Position numbers and translations under genes: made by a program. From Dentipellis sp. KUC8613 (taxonomy: Eukaryota > Basidiomycota > Agaricomycetes > Russulales > Hericiaceae), in assembly GCA_002286715.1 (NCBI GenBank), contig NSJX01000030.1:1-34934 (forward strand): 34,934 nt of DNA. The letters run 5' to 3'. A model generated the notes under the pieces. That model was given only the letters and a program-made list of their open reading frames with translations. It did not search any database and was not told the origin of the DNA. Below are positions 1 through 10,184 of this stretch, in pieces; the first letter of the stretch is position 1, and every line of letters starts with the position of its first letter.

Positions 1-72
1 AGAAACAAGCAAATTATATTGGACTTTCAAAAATTTGGAATAGATACCCAAGGATGAATCAGAACCTGCCGC

Positions 73-1919
73 TTGCCGGCCCACTCCTCACTAGTCTCAA
101 AACGTACCCTTGAGATGATGCAAACGGAACTGGATCAAGACTCCAAGAATCCCTCCAAGAATGGCAAGCATGACTCCAACACTAACGACGATGTTCAGCA
201 CGCAGATGGAGCTCCCGTCGACGGCCATAGTACAGTTGATGAAGAGGAGGAAGCTATTAGGGATGGAGAGAAAGTAGAAGACGAAGAAAGTGATCATGAG
301 TATCATCTCTTTGTAGGAGACCGTCACACTCACTGGGCAACTGCAGCTTCTGAGAGCGGTGGAGAGGCTGGCCAGGCAGGCAGTGAGAGTGATGAAAGTG
401 GTTCGAATGAAGAGGAAGAAGACGGCGACAACGATGAGGAAGAGGAAGAAGGTAACATCACGAAACATAACAGAGGCTTCAATGGCGCAAAAGTACCACC
501 TCAAACAGACATGCCTGCTAATTGCTAACCAATCACATACATCAGCCTGTCGAGATAACGAGAAAGGATAGAGATGGCAAGCTGCCGTACGTACTTACAT
601 CACTGACATCTGTTCTTTCTGATGGAGGTATGTCGTCACTGATTGCATTGAAGTACAAAGGAAAGGACCCATGGCGGCAGCTTCAGAGGAGGACCTCTCA
701 AAACTGGTGCTTGGACAATTCAAGACATCACTGGTTACTTTGGCGATTCTGCCGGAAACATGTGCATGCTCGGAAGGCATATCCTGCGAGTCATGGTTTG
801 TACGGAAGACCCTTTTCCTCTTTCTAGCAGCACCAAAAACAGTATGATAATGGAGGCAATGAAGCGAGCTGTGGAATGTAGTGCTCAGCTGTACGGCCAG
901 TACAAGAAAATGAAGGAGGTAGCTGACAGAGAGTCCAACCCGAAGACTTCGGTGAACGACAAGCTTGTCTTTGAATACGAGAAGATCACAGGATATGTGA
1001 GATTTTTGCTCTCCAGTACAATCTTAACTGACATTCAGCAACACCGTATTGTAGATCTGGGCAGGCGTGTCGCAAGTGCGTGGCCAGCTGAAGTCCATCG
1101 CTGCAGATGCTTGCAAGAATTACTTTGGTCTGGACTCCCTACTTGCCCGAAACGAAGCAAATCAGGTAGCCGAAGTTGTTGCTTGGTTAACCTCTGGTGC
1201 TGTCCCCCTCTTCACCTTTGGAGACATTAACGTTCAGGTACTGTCTTTCTCTTCCCTTCTAGATATTAGCTGACAATAAGTGTCGCTCGATATCAAACTA
1301 AGACTTACAATGAGTCCATGATGATGGGGCTGCCAGTTATTGCCTCCATCCTGGCAAAACACGCTTTTGGCAAAAAGGGGGAAGGATTGCGGCCGCTGCT
1401 GTGTAGGTGTTATCAAGATATAGGAGTCCCGTTGTTTGCCTTGCTTGTCACTGTGGTGAGCCTTCCTCTACTTCATGACGACAGTTCAAAATAATACCAA
1501 CACGCATTCAGATCGAGAATTCTATTGATGAGTACAGGAATGGCTTCAAGAAAGAGCGTGAGTTCACGGATACTCTGTATTATAAGCGGTGAGACTACCT
1601 CTTACTTCGGCAGTTATCCCTTGGTCGGCTAACAAGAAATATTGCAGATATCTATTTTACAAAGATATGTTGACGGATTTAAGCAAGAAAGCTCCGGTGT
1701 ACTGGAGGAATCACACCGCTCGGATCCGTAATCAGGCCTTGTGAGTGTCGTCATTCATACTTGTGTTCATTTCTGTCCTCCTGACTTCTACGTACTAGAA
1801 AAATTGTCGGGCATTCTGAATCCCTTTCGCACTCTTATGATCCGAATGCTGGCATTATTGATTTTGCTGCGCTGGAGGCTGGGGCGGTGGTGGCAAGTGG
1901 TAGTGGAACTTCACGGTAG
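73..1919 (+). CDS. DUF6532-like basidiomycete protein, 5' part unresolved
   Basis: Function unknown. The part from 546 onward splices cleanly: exons 546-586, 666-1015, 1065-1237, 1303-1455, 1512-1588, 1648-1740 and 1799-1919, all GT-AG and all in phase to a TAG. The product carries a run like 'HILRVMVCTEDPFP', then 'VRGQLKSIA', a mid-domain ending in 'PLFALLVTVIENSIDEY', and a C-terminus ending '...NAGIIDFAALEAGAVVA'. This order resembles the DUF6532 domain as I remember it from mushroom genomes, where it occurs in many copies. The 5' end is uncertain: an acidic Glu/Asp-rich open frame starts at ATG 73 and runs to about 451, but its donor at 452 is one base out of phase with the acceptor at 545. 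Either an intron was missed or the copy is damaged. The location beside repeats fits an expanded, lineage-specific family. Confidence 0.6.
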
Positions 1920-2390
1920 CTTGACCTGTAAGCTTAGGCGACAGCCTGTAGAGTACCGTACAAGTATTCCCCGTTCAGTATTGCAATAGACATTTAGTGT
2001 TCTTCCTCATTCTACAGCATTGAATAAGACCTTCACAGGACCTGCAATAGCCTAGGCAGATCACACCGAGGTATTATAATACTCCCGCCCCTATAATGTC
2101 TCACAGGGTTCTACCATGGCTAGATTTCTTCCCAGTACTGCTCATCTTGCTATGGATTGCAGGTTGCAGTTACTGTATGATATGGGCCACTATAATAGGA
2201 ATTGTGTTCTATAGAAGTTACTGATTTTGGTACTTTCTATATTTCATCTACAGATGGTCTACGGAGATCTACAGATTATCTACCTGTAGCAAATATAGAG
2301 ACCCACTTTGCGTTTCCAGCTATGGGTGATATTGAAAATATATTTAATACTGTAGATAAAATTTCCTATCATAGGTTTCTGTAGATATGT
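1920..2390. other. Intergenic, AT-rich, no gene seen
   Basis: This stretch lies between the DUF6532-like gene and the first minisatellite. It contains degenerate 'TCTACAGAT'-type repeats around 2240-2300. I see no open frame with protein-family features, no tRNA and no splice-supported gene. Confidence 0.5.
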
Positions 2391-2615
2391 TAGGTTTTCC
2401 TGATGCACAGCAACCTGAGCCTGTGCCCTGAGCGTGAGCGCAAGCCCGCACCCGTGCCCTGAGTACGAGCCTGCACCCAGCCCCCGCACCCCAGCCCCCG
2501 CGCCCTGCACCCCGGCCCCCGTGCCCCGTGCCCCGTGCCCGAGCCTGCAGCCCCTGCCCAAGCCCAAGCCTGAGCCCGCACCCTGAGCCCAAGCCTGAGC
2601 CCAAGCCCAAGTGCT
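2391..2615. repeat. C-rich/G-poor minisatellite, block 1
   Basis: Degenerate short tandem units built from CCCGCACCC, CCTGAGCCC and CCCCAGCCCCCG fill this block. The plus strand is strongly C-rich. All open frames across it are low-complexity (Gly/Ala/Leu on the minus strand), so I do not treat them as genes. AT-rich DNA borders the block. Confidence 0.8.
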
Positions 2616-2802
2616 CACATGAGTGTACCTGTGAAAAAGGCTTTAAAGACTATTCTAAGTGAGTTGAGAGCCACTGAATGGCGTGAATACACAGCCTGTG
2701 AGCCGCAAAATTGAGAGGCTGTCAAGAAATCCCTGTGATATACACTAGGGTCTGCGATAAGCATCACGGAAGTTTGATTGAGTGTGGTACCACGACTCCA
2801 TT

Positions 2803-3705
2803 CAGGACGTCCCCGCCACGTTCAGGATGCCCCCGACATCATGATGATGCCACCGCCGCCCTGGCGACACCGCCCGCACCACCTTCGCGACGCTCCTGAC
2901 GCCTTCGCAATGCTCCCGACGCCCTTGTGACGCCCCTGCCATCCTCGCAATGACACTGTTCTTCGTGATGCCCGCGCCGCCCTTTGTGATGCCCGCGCCG
3001 CACTTCAAGTTCATGATGCCCGTGCCACGCTTTGTGATGCCCGTGCCACCACGATGCCGCCCGCCCCGCCACGACAATGCCCATGACGCCCTCGTGACGC
3101 CCCCGCCGCATTCACAAGGCCTGCGCTGTCACAATGCCGCCCCCGCCATCACAACGCCGCCCCAGCCATTGTTGTGATGCCCGCGCCACCTTTGCGATGC
3201 CCCCACCGTGTTCACAATGCCCGCACCATCACGATGCTGCCCCTGCCATCACAACACCGCCCCCGCCGTCTTTGGGACGCCTGTGCCATCTTCACGACGT
3301 GCCCGCAGCCTTCATACTGCTCACGTGCCCCGCACGCCCCTCGCGTGCCCTGTGTGCCCCTTGCACGCCTTACGCCCTGCATGTGCCGCCTCACGCGCCC
3401 CTCGTATGCTGTATGCCCCTCGTGCGTGCCCGCGCCCCTCACGTGCCCGTTGTGCGCCCCTCTCGCGTGCCCAATGTGCCGCCTGCACCGCCCTTGTGCG
3501 CCCCTTGTGCACCCCTCCTGCCCCCATCGTGCCCCCATCGCGCCCCTCGTGCCCCTCATGCCCCTCGTGTGCCGCCCGCGCCACCTCGTGATGCCTTCCT
3601 GCGGCCCTCCCACACCCCCACAGTCCCGCAATGCCCTCGCCACCCCTATGCCACCCCCTGGGCCCAGCGCACCGCCCGAGCGCCGCCTCCGTGCGCCCCG
3701 CCCTA
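2803..3705. repeat. C-rich/G-poor minisatellite, block 2 (about 0.9 kb)
   Basis: The left part holds degenerate units of roughly 21 bp resembling TTTGTGATGCCCGCGCCGCC, clearest at 2965-3060, and related units with CCGCCATCACAACGCCGCCC. The right part (about 3300-3600) changes to shorter units such as CCCCTCGTG and CCCCTCATG. Plus-strand C greatly exceeds G throughout. Several frames stay open for over 100 codons in both directions, but only because stop codons are rare in this composition. Confidence 0.85.
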
Positions 3706-5140
3706 GAGTACCTGTATATTATGTAGCTAGAATATGAAATAAATTAGTTTTCTCTTAAGTCCCAGGTGTGAAACAAAGTCAATATCAAATGTATTCAGTC
3801 TATAGCTGTGTCCTGAGTGTGTGGTATAAAATCTTAGCTACTATAGTTTATGAGTTATATGGGGGGTACTTCAGCTACCATAGCTACTGCAGCTACTCAA
3901 CTGTGGCTGGGAGATACCACATCTACCGCAGCTACAGATCAGCTATCAGCATCTACCGATCAGCTATCTGTATTTGTAATAAAGGGGGACCACGAGTAAA
4001 ATGCTACGGAATCTTTAAACACTATTACAAATTTATTTCACTACAGTAGATTACTAATTTTACTAAAGGAGTATAAATTGCTGTGTAGATATTTCGGTGT
4101 TTCCTGATGACATGCTTTCCCACAGTGTACCACATGGTTCCCACCCCTGGTCTATTCTTAGCCTTTCCCCTCCTAGTATATATACTGGCCTTCCCTGTAG
4201 GATAGCTCCCCAGTTTGTCCACTTGTATCTACTAGGACTTCTCATCCAGTCCTTACTCCATGCCTTTATCCTTTTGTTCCTTGTTCTTGGGGTGACTTGG
4301 ACAGTGTCCTTGACCCTGTCTTGACAGTAGTACTCAATACACTGGGTTGTCATCTATCCCTTCACTCTTGCTTGGTCTGACAGGCTAGGCTCTCTATACC
4401 ACAAGGTGTCTCCTTGTGTGTGAGTGTAGGAGTACCAAGGCCCATGACCTGTCTCGGTCATTGGTCCTTACAATATCTAAGCGAGACCTAATATCTAAGC
4501 AAGACATGTGACTGGGGAGCCTTACCAATCAGCCTTAGTGAGCAGCTGACTGAGCACATGAGTAAGTGGATGACTGAGTGAATGACTAAGTACTGTATAG
4601 TAATCCAAGTCCAGAACCTTCCAGCCGTTTCTATGCATGTGACTGATTACCTGACATCATGTGCCTGTCACGTGACCCAAACATATCTACTAAGTATCAT
4701 ATATGGCTTTAATCTAACAAGGAAAATTGAGGAAAATCATAGAAATTAGCGAAAAATAAATACTCCTTCTCCACGTTTGTGACAAAACTGTTGTGGAGAA
4801 GCACAAGTTGAGCACTGCAGTTTGGTCCTTGCACTTGATTTTCCTGGAAATTGTGCAATGGAGTGGCATTCACTATGGGCAATGTTCACAGAATACCAGC
4901 AGACATGGTCTGAAAAAATCCAAACTTTTCAATTTTATCACAACTTTATCACACTTTTCACAATTTCTTCACACCTTTCAATTTATCTCAAAATTTTCAA
5001 ACTATTCTCATCAGATATATGGAACTGTGCCCATAGTGATTATGGTATCTGATTGTTCCGGTAATATACAGTGAGAAATGATCTAAAACTTCTCAAGAAT
5101 GCAAGCTCAAGGCTGGCAAGACTCTGTGCCAACTTCCAGT
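3706..5140. other. AT-rich intergenic DNA with decayed repeats, no convincing gene
   Basis: Around 3840-3980 there are degenerate repeats based on AGCTAC and AGCTATC. At 4472-4507 an 18-bp unit beginning AATATCTAAGC is duplicated in tandem. Between 4925 and 5010 there is a T/C-rich tract with repeated TCACA and TTTCA. A 96-codon minus-strand frame (4063-4353) is basic and Trp-rich but has no motif I recognise. The segment could be decayed transposon sequence; I cannot name a family. Confidence 0.45.
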
Positions 5141-7353
5141 CTAACCCTTATAACTTCGGAAGAGACCAATGGCAGAGACAAACAAAAGTGCTGTAAACAC
5201 ATAAAATATCTTACCCTCTTTTGAGGGGTCACCACCCGACAGAATATTTCGGAGAGGCAAGAAAATGAGGCCCACGAAGAAGTTCGAGATCCCTGAGAAT
5301 GATCATGATGAATAATATCTCATTGGCACACATGGAAGTACTTACAGTTCAGAGACAGGGCGATTAACGAAAGAGACGACACGGCCTGCAAAACCAATCG
5401 CATGAAAGCCACGGGGAACCGGAGAAATACTGCTTACGTGCGAAGGGGAGACTTCGGGTATAATAACAAACGGAACGGGGCCTATCCCTATGGCGAAAGA
5501 CCTGGGGGATTCAATCTGAGCATAACAAGCGGATTAGAAAGAGACGAATATATTGTACGCAATGAAAGTCATAACAACGACACTGGCAAGGGCGACTGCA
5601 CCCATGTCTAGACCAAGGCCAACGAGGTATAAAGAAGCCAAGGTGCCAGCAACCGATGCATAAAGTAACGTCTTGCGACCGAGTCTCTGTAGAAATGTGA
5701 AGCCTGAAATTTGCCAAGTGTCCGATCAGCCTGGGACTGACCTCGATGAGAAAGATGGGGGGGAATGTCATGACGACGTTGACTACAGTAATCCCCAACG
5801 AAACATAGGGACCCAGCTCTGGGAGTGACTTTGAAAGGATGTCGTTGCTGTAATAGAGGACTGTTGACCCTCATCAGTAGCATTTTTCAATCAATAGGAC
5901 GTTATGTACCAGCATTAACGCCTGCGAGGTGACTAGTCAACATTTTCGTGAATTCAGAAATGAGAGAGAAATGCACCTGACAACTGCTGGGTGAGCATTG
6001 CAAAGCACACTACACTCAGAGGCCGTCGAAGCTCGGGTGCCTTGAAGACTTGCAAAATGGACACAGGCGGGCGTTCGATGTCAGATTCGCGCTCCTCCGC
6101 AGGCTCTTCGAAATCTTCGACGTCGTCACGATCACGACCGTTGAGGAGGGTGTGCTCCGTTTCAATAGGTGTAGCTTCATTTACGTTAATGCAAAGTTAC
6201 AGTATGCACGGGCCACTGCAGACTTACCATCCCAGCCCTTGGGGCTACCTATCGTCCACAACTTGGCGATGACACTGCGCAGGCGTGGATCCCCCTTGCG
6301 CTTCAAAGAGGTGGGAGTGTCGACCATGAGGGGGCTAACGACGAGCTGCAAAGCGGAGAGCGCGAAGGAGAACATGAATACGAGACGCCAGTATGGCGGT
6401 GACGCCATCTGCATGCCCAGCGCTTGGGTGACAAGAATACCAATCACAATGGCGAACTGAGTAAGGACACCTGGCGAAGTATTTTATATAGCAGTGTATG
6501 CATTTTGTTCGATGCACTTACCGATGGTCCCCTTCAATTTCGCCGGGGCAATCTCTGACAAGAAAATGGGTCCGACGCAGAGTCCGATGCCAGCGCCAGC
6601 ACCTGTGAGTATCCTACAGAATAGTAAGTCATCACACCCAAAATGTAGATACGGTGGCCGTGCCTTCCAAACATAAGGGGGGCCACGGATGCCGATATAC
6701 CCATGAGGCCCGAGCCCATGGCGACCAAGACGCTGTTGCAGATCACAGCGCCCTTACGGCCAAAGCGGTCCACGACGTATTTCGAAGACAGACTGCCTAG
6801 CAGACCGCCGACAGTGAAAACGGCGGTGACGGCGGAGAAGGTAGCGTCGGACATGGGTATGCAGTGGGGCAGACCATACTCAAAACCTCCGTCATTGTCA
6901 GTAGTACGGCAAGTCAAAACAGCTTGGATTTGGTTCAAGGTTGATATATGGTAGCCATACTGTTGGGAATGTCTCGTGAGATGGCAACCCATCGTGTACG
7001 GCCGTGCATACCTGAAAGCACACAACAAGAACCCAGATGCAAAGAATCCATCCGAACACAGACAAGGAATAGAGATCACGCTGGGGCATTGGAAGACGAG
7101 CTGAGGTCGGGTGCTCGGATCCAGATTGAGAGCGTTCGGGGTGGTCATCGCCGTGCGGGAACACGTGGTCCGGGGACTGAGGCAGAGACCGAGTTTCTGA
7201 TCCGGAGTCGAGCTTGGTTCGGCGGAGAAGGTCGGAAGCGAGTGCCAAGCCAAGGAGAAAGGTTCGGCAGAGCAACCGAGGTCCGTGGCGGCCCAGCAAC
7301 CGACGTGATCTGTCGTTTCCCCACACTCCAATTTCATTTTCTCCGAGCTCCAC
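5141..7353 (-). CDS. MFS sugar transporter, Vps73/YBR241C-like
   Basis: A 12-TM major facilitator of the sugar-porter family, probably moving hexoses or a related sugar across the plasma or vacuolar membrane. Exons in transcript order: 7353-7012, 6959-6664, 6613-6522, 6470-6228, 6174-5977, 5921-5910, 5860-5742, 5686-5559, 5501-5438, 5385-5346, 5292-5141. All phases agree and give about 561 aa. Family motifs: YGYHISTLNQIQAV in TM1, DRFGRKG after TM2, PIFLSEIAPAKLKG near TM4, QQLSGVNAVLYYSND in TM7, RLGRK, IGPVPFVIIPEVSP in TM10 and FFVGLIFLPLRNILSG in TM11. This signature order matches the Vps73/YBR241C branch. Exon 6 is only 12 nt, and intron 2 is GC-AG. The ATG at 7353 leaves about 100 residues before TM1, longer than I expect, so the true start may lie further in. 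It shares a divergent promoter with the GH13 gene. Confidence 0.88.
5910..5921 (-). other. 12-nt microexon of the MFS transporter gene
   Basis: The 12 bases lie between an AG acceptor (5923-5922) and a GT donor (5909-5908) and complete QLSG-VNA-VLYYS, the conserved TM7 motif. Flanking introns are 55 nt (5976-5922) and 49 nt (5909-5861). Skipping the exon would keep the frame but remove four residues from TM7. Confidence 0.85.
6614..6663 (-). other. GC-AG intron in the MFS transporter gene
   Basis: A 50-nt intron with donor AAG|GCACGG and acceptor CTGTAG. Only this junction restores the frame between the TM3 end 'APLMFGR' and 'ILTGAGAGIGLCVGP'. No GT donor nearby gives that protein. Confidence 0.8.
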
Positions 7354-7853
7354 TCCTCCTCACATCCTGCCCAGAGCGTTCGAGCGACCCGACTGCATGC
7401 ACAGATGCCTCCTGGATGGCATCCCACTCTTCTGTCACGGCCTCGGCCTGGCTTGGGTCCGGCCGTGTTTCTCCCGGCGGTCCTCTATGTTGCACCGTCA
7501 CACCAGTAAGTTGCCTTGTTGATGGGTTTCGCGGCGTCATATGGTCCCTAGCGGACCCGTAAGCACGGCGTAAAAAATAGCAGGGAGAAACTCGGTCACG
7601 AGCCGGCTCGAGCTCTCATCAACAGTCCGGCTTGCGTATTGTGCTCTGATCCTCTGTCTCTGTCTCTCTCTCTGTCTCTGTCTCTCTCTCTCTCGCACCA
7701 TCACCAGCCTGCGTCCGCGGCCTGCACTCCTCCCCGTGATCATTGCTGGTCGAGGGCTGCTCATCTCTGTCTTGCTAGGACCTCATAGCGAACACTCATT
7801 TTCCACACACTCTTTCCCCCCAGTTAGCGCCTATACCCCCCTTTGTTCCCAGG
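7354..7853. promoter_or_regulatory. Shared divergent promoter of MFS transporter and GH13 genes
   Basis: Five hundred bases separate the two proposed start codons. On the GH13 side there is a CT/CTGT microsatellite (7652-7694), followed by a pyrimidine-rich leader with C runs just before ATG 7854. Pyrimidine-rich tracts are common near fungal transcription starts. The transporter-side boundary depends on the uncertain ATG at 7353. Confidence 0.6.
7652..7694 (+). repeat. CT/CTGT microsatellite
   Basis: Alternating CTCTGT and CTCTCT units form a pure pyrimidine-biased tract in the divergent promoter, about 160 bp upstream of the GH13 start codon. Confidence 0.85.
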
Positions 7854-10184
7854 ATGTTTGTGTTTTCTAGTTTGTTTTCTTTCGCGTTTCTTTCTTCTAC
7901 CTTTGCCGCTACGGCAGACGATTGGCGAGGACGCTCCATTTATCAGTACGTCCCCTCGTTGCGCTGCTTGCGAGCCCCCTTCTCTGACACCGCACAGGCT
8001 GTTCACCGATCGCTACGCGTTGCCATCGGGTGCTGACCCCAACGCGTGTGATATTTCCCAGCGTACTTGGTGCGGTGGAACCTGGAACACCATTCGCGAG
8101 AACCTGGATTATATACAGGATGCGGGTTTCACTGCCAGTAAGCTTCGGCTATCATCCTCTGTCTTGCCGTGTCCTGAAGTTCCGCCCTCGTGTTAGTTTG
8201 GATCAGTCCCGTCTCTCAAAATTATGAGGGACCTACAACCCCGTACGGCGATGCTTACCACGGGTACTGGATTGCGGATGCGAGCCAGCTGAACTCTCGA
8301 TTCGGTACCTCCGATGATCTGAAGGCTTTGTCCAGCGAGCTGCACAAGCGTAACATGTGAGTACTCACGCATTTCGATAGATTTACTCTTCCCATTGAAG
8401 CACCGTATAGGTATTTGATGGTTGATATTGTCGCAAACAATGTCATGTCAACTTCCACGACGCCGGATTTCTCCAAATATATGTTCAAAAACTCGGTAGG
8501 CCTAGTTTAATATCTCTCGCGTTCATGCGCTGCGTTATAACCCCTTTCTCCCTACTAGTCTCAATATCATCACTATTGTCCCATTGATTGGTCCAATAAT
8601 ACCAGTGTGCAAAACTGCTGGCTCGGTGATACCACTGTTCCATTGCCAGATCTCAACACTCAAGACCCGACCGTGCAAGCCGCCTACGGCGATTGGATCC
8701 AGTCGCTCGTCCAAGATTATAACATCGATGGTCTTCGTATTGATGGTGCGTCATCCATCAGTTGTCGAATTTTTGACACTAATGAGCGTACGTGTTAGCT
8801 GCCAAGTGAATCTTTCATTTTGAAATGCCATTTCACGTGCTTATCTATTTGCAGGCATGTCAACGCTGACTTCTGGCCTGGCTTTTGCGCGAAGGCGGGA
8901 GTCTTCTGCTTAGGAGAGGTCTTCGGTGATGATATCAAGTGTGTGGCATCTTCTACTGGTTGCATTACTGGGGCTAACACCGGTGAAATAGCGAGGCTGC
9001 AACTTATCAAGAAGCAGTGGGATCCGTCCTGAACTATCCGATGTACGATGCACTGGTCTCTGGCTTTGCTATACCTGGACCCGGAAATATGTCGGCTGTG
9101 ACGAATACACTGAAGCAACTTCAGAGTAGTATGAAGGTAATATTCTTCTATACCCGAGAGGTCAGGGTTATTGAAATCTCCCTCTCAGGATGTTACCGTC
9201 CTCGGTAATTTCCTGGAGAACCAGGACGTGCCCCGTTGGCATAACATCTCCGTCGATCCTCAGACCCTCTAGTAAGTGGGACTGCTGTATCAACTTGTGG
9301 CCGTGCTCACAAGAAACAGCAATGCCATGGTGTTCACATTTATGTCCGATGGGTACGAACAAACACTGCGGGCACGGAAACCACCGCTGATATCACCCCA
9401 TTATTCAGTATTCCCATCATGTACTATGGTCAAGAGCAAGGTATGAAAGGCAACGCTGATCCCGTGAGTCGGCTCGCCGTGCTATATCTGGTTATTTGTG
9501 GCTGATCCGTTCCCAGTGGAATCGCGAGCCTCTCTGGCCGAGCCAATATGGAAAGACTGCTGCGTACAACATAACGGCGACCCTGAACAAGGTAATGTGG
9601 TATGAAATCGCTCTAGTGACCATTGCTGACAGTGTGACGGGGAGTGCAGTTGCGTAACTATTTAGTGAATGGTACTGACTGGGCCAAGAGCCAAACTCAA
9701 GTGCTTTCAACCGAGCCTGATGGAATTGCTATCATGAAAGGCAATGTGATTAGCATATTGACGAACATTGGATCGCCGGTAAGTTGTCTGTGCCACTTAC
9801 ACGGTCGAAAGCCTCAAGCGTGTTGCTTCAGCCTGCAAACACAACTGTAGTCGCTTATACCCCGTGGGAGAGCAGCTTTTCCACCACCGAGTAGGCAGTT
9901 CTTACCTGCATCGCACACAAATGCTGACTGTTTGCAGTATCTTCACATGCAAACAATGGGCTGTCGGCAGCAAGGGTGCTGTGGAGGTCCAGTACACCTT
10001 GGGAGGCGTCCCCGTAGTACTGGTACCCAACGACGTCCTGCAAGCTGCAGGATTCTGCCAATATGCCTCGCAATTGAAGTCGACGAAGGCCTCGTCTCCC
10101 GTCAACGGCGCTACGACGTTGGGACCCAAACTGAGCGCTACTTTATCTTCTCTAATTTCGGGCTTGATTGTTTTTAACTGGTAG
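7854..10184 (+). CDS. Secreted GH13 alpha-amylase-like protein, probable GPI anchor
   Basis: An alpha-glucan-acting enzyme of the fungal GH13 alpha-amylase type, secreted and probably held at the cell surface. Exons: 7854-7945, 7998-8137, 8197-8356, 8411-8495, 8559-8745, 8799-8805, 8855-8938, 8992-9136, 9189-9271, 9320-9352, 9409-9463, 9517-9591, 9650-9778, 9832-9890, 9938-10184; 526 aa, all in phase. Residues 1-18 are a hydrophobic signal peptide. Region I is DIVANN (136-141), region II GLRIDAAKH with nucleophile D221, region III GEVF with acid E245, region IV FLENQD with D313. The catalytic triad is intact, but the usual histidines of regions I and IV are Asn141 and Gln312. The C-terminus ends in a Ser/Thr-rich stretch and a hydrophobic tail ([13 protein letters not shown]) typical of a GPI signal. 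As I recall, Aspergillus AgtA-type GPI-anchored glucanotransferases share such His losses, so transglycosylation on cell-wall alpha-glucan is plausible rather than starch digestion. Confidence 0.92.
8799..8805 (+). other. 7-nt microexon in the GH13 catalytic motif
   Basis: The sequence CTGCCAA lies between TTAG (8795-8798) and GTGAAT (8806-8811). Joining GAT G | CT GCC AA | G CAT restores RIDAAKH immediately after the catalytic nucleophile. The introns are 53 nt (8746-8798) and 49 nt (8806-8854). Skipping it shifts the reading frame. Confidence 0.88.

Noticed and set aside
3134..3737. Long Pro/Ala/Arg-rich open frames in several frames of the C-rich block
   Set aside because: Overlapping frames on both strands are equally open and all are simple repeats; the composition alone removes stop codons. 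No start context, domain or splice support.
4063..4353. Minus-strand 96-codon basic frame, considered as a retroelement gag remnant
   Set aside because: No zinc knuckle, protease or other motif, and no matching LTR pair or polymerase sequence nearby.
4793..5074. Two overlapping plus-strand frames of 93 and 76 codons
   Set aside because: Phe/Thr/Ser-rich reading of a T/C-rich tract; no motif, and the region resembles simple-sequence DNA.
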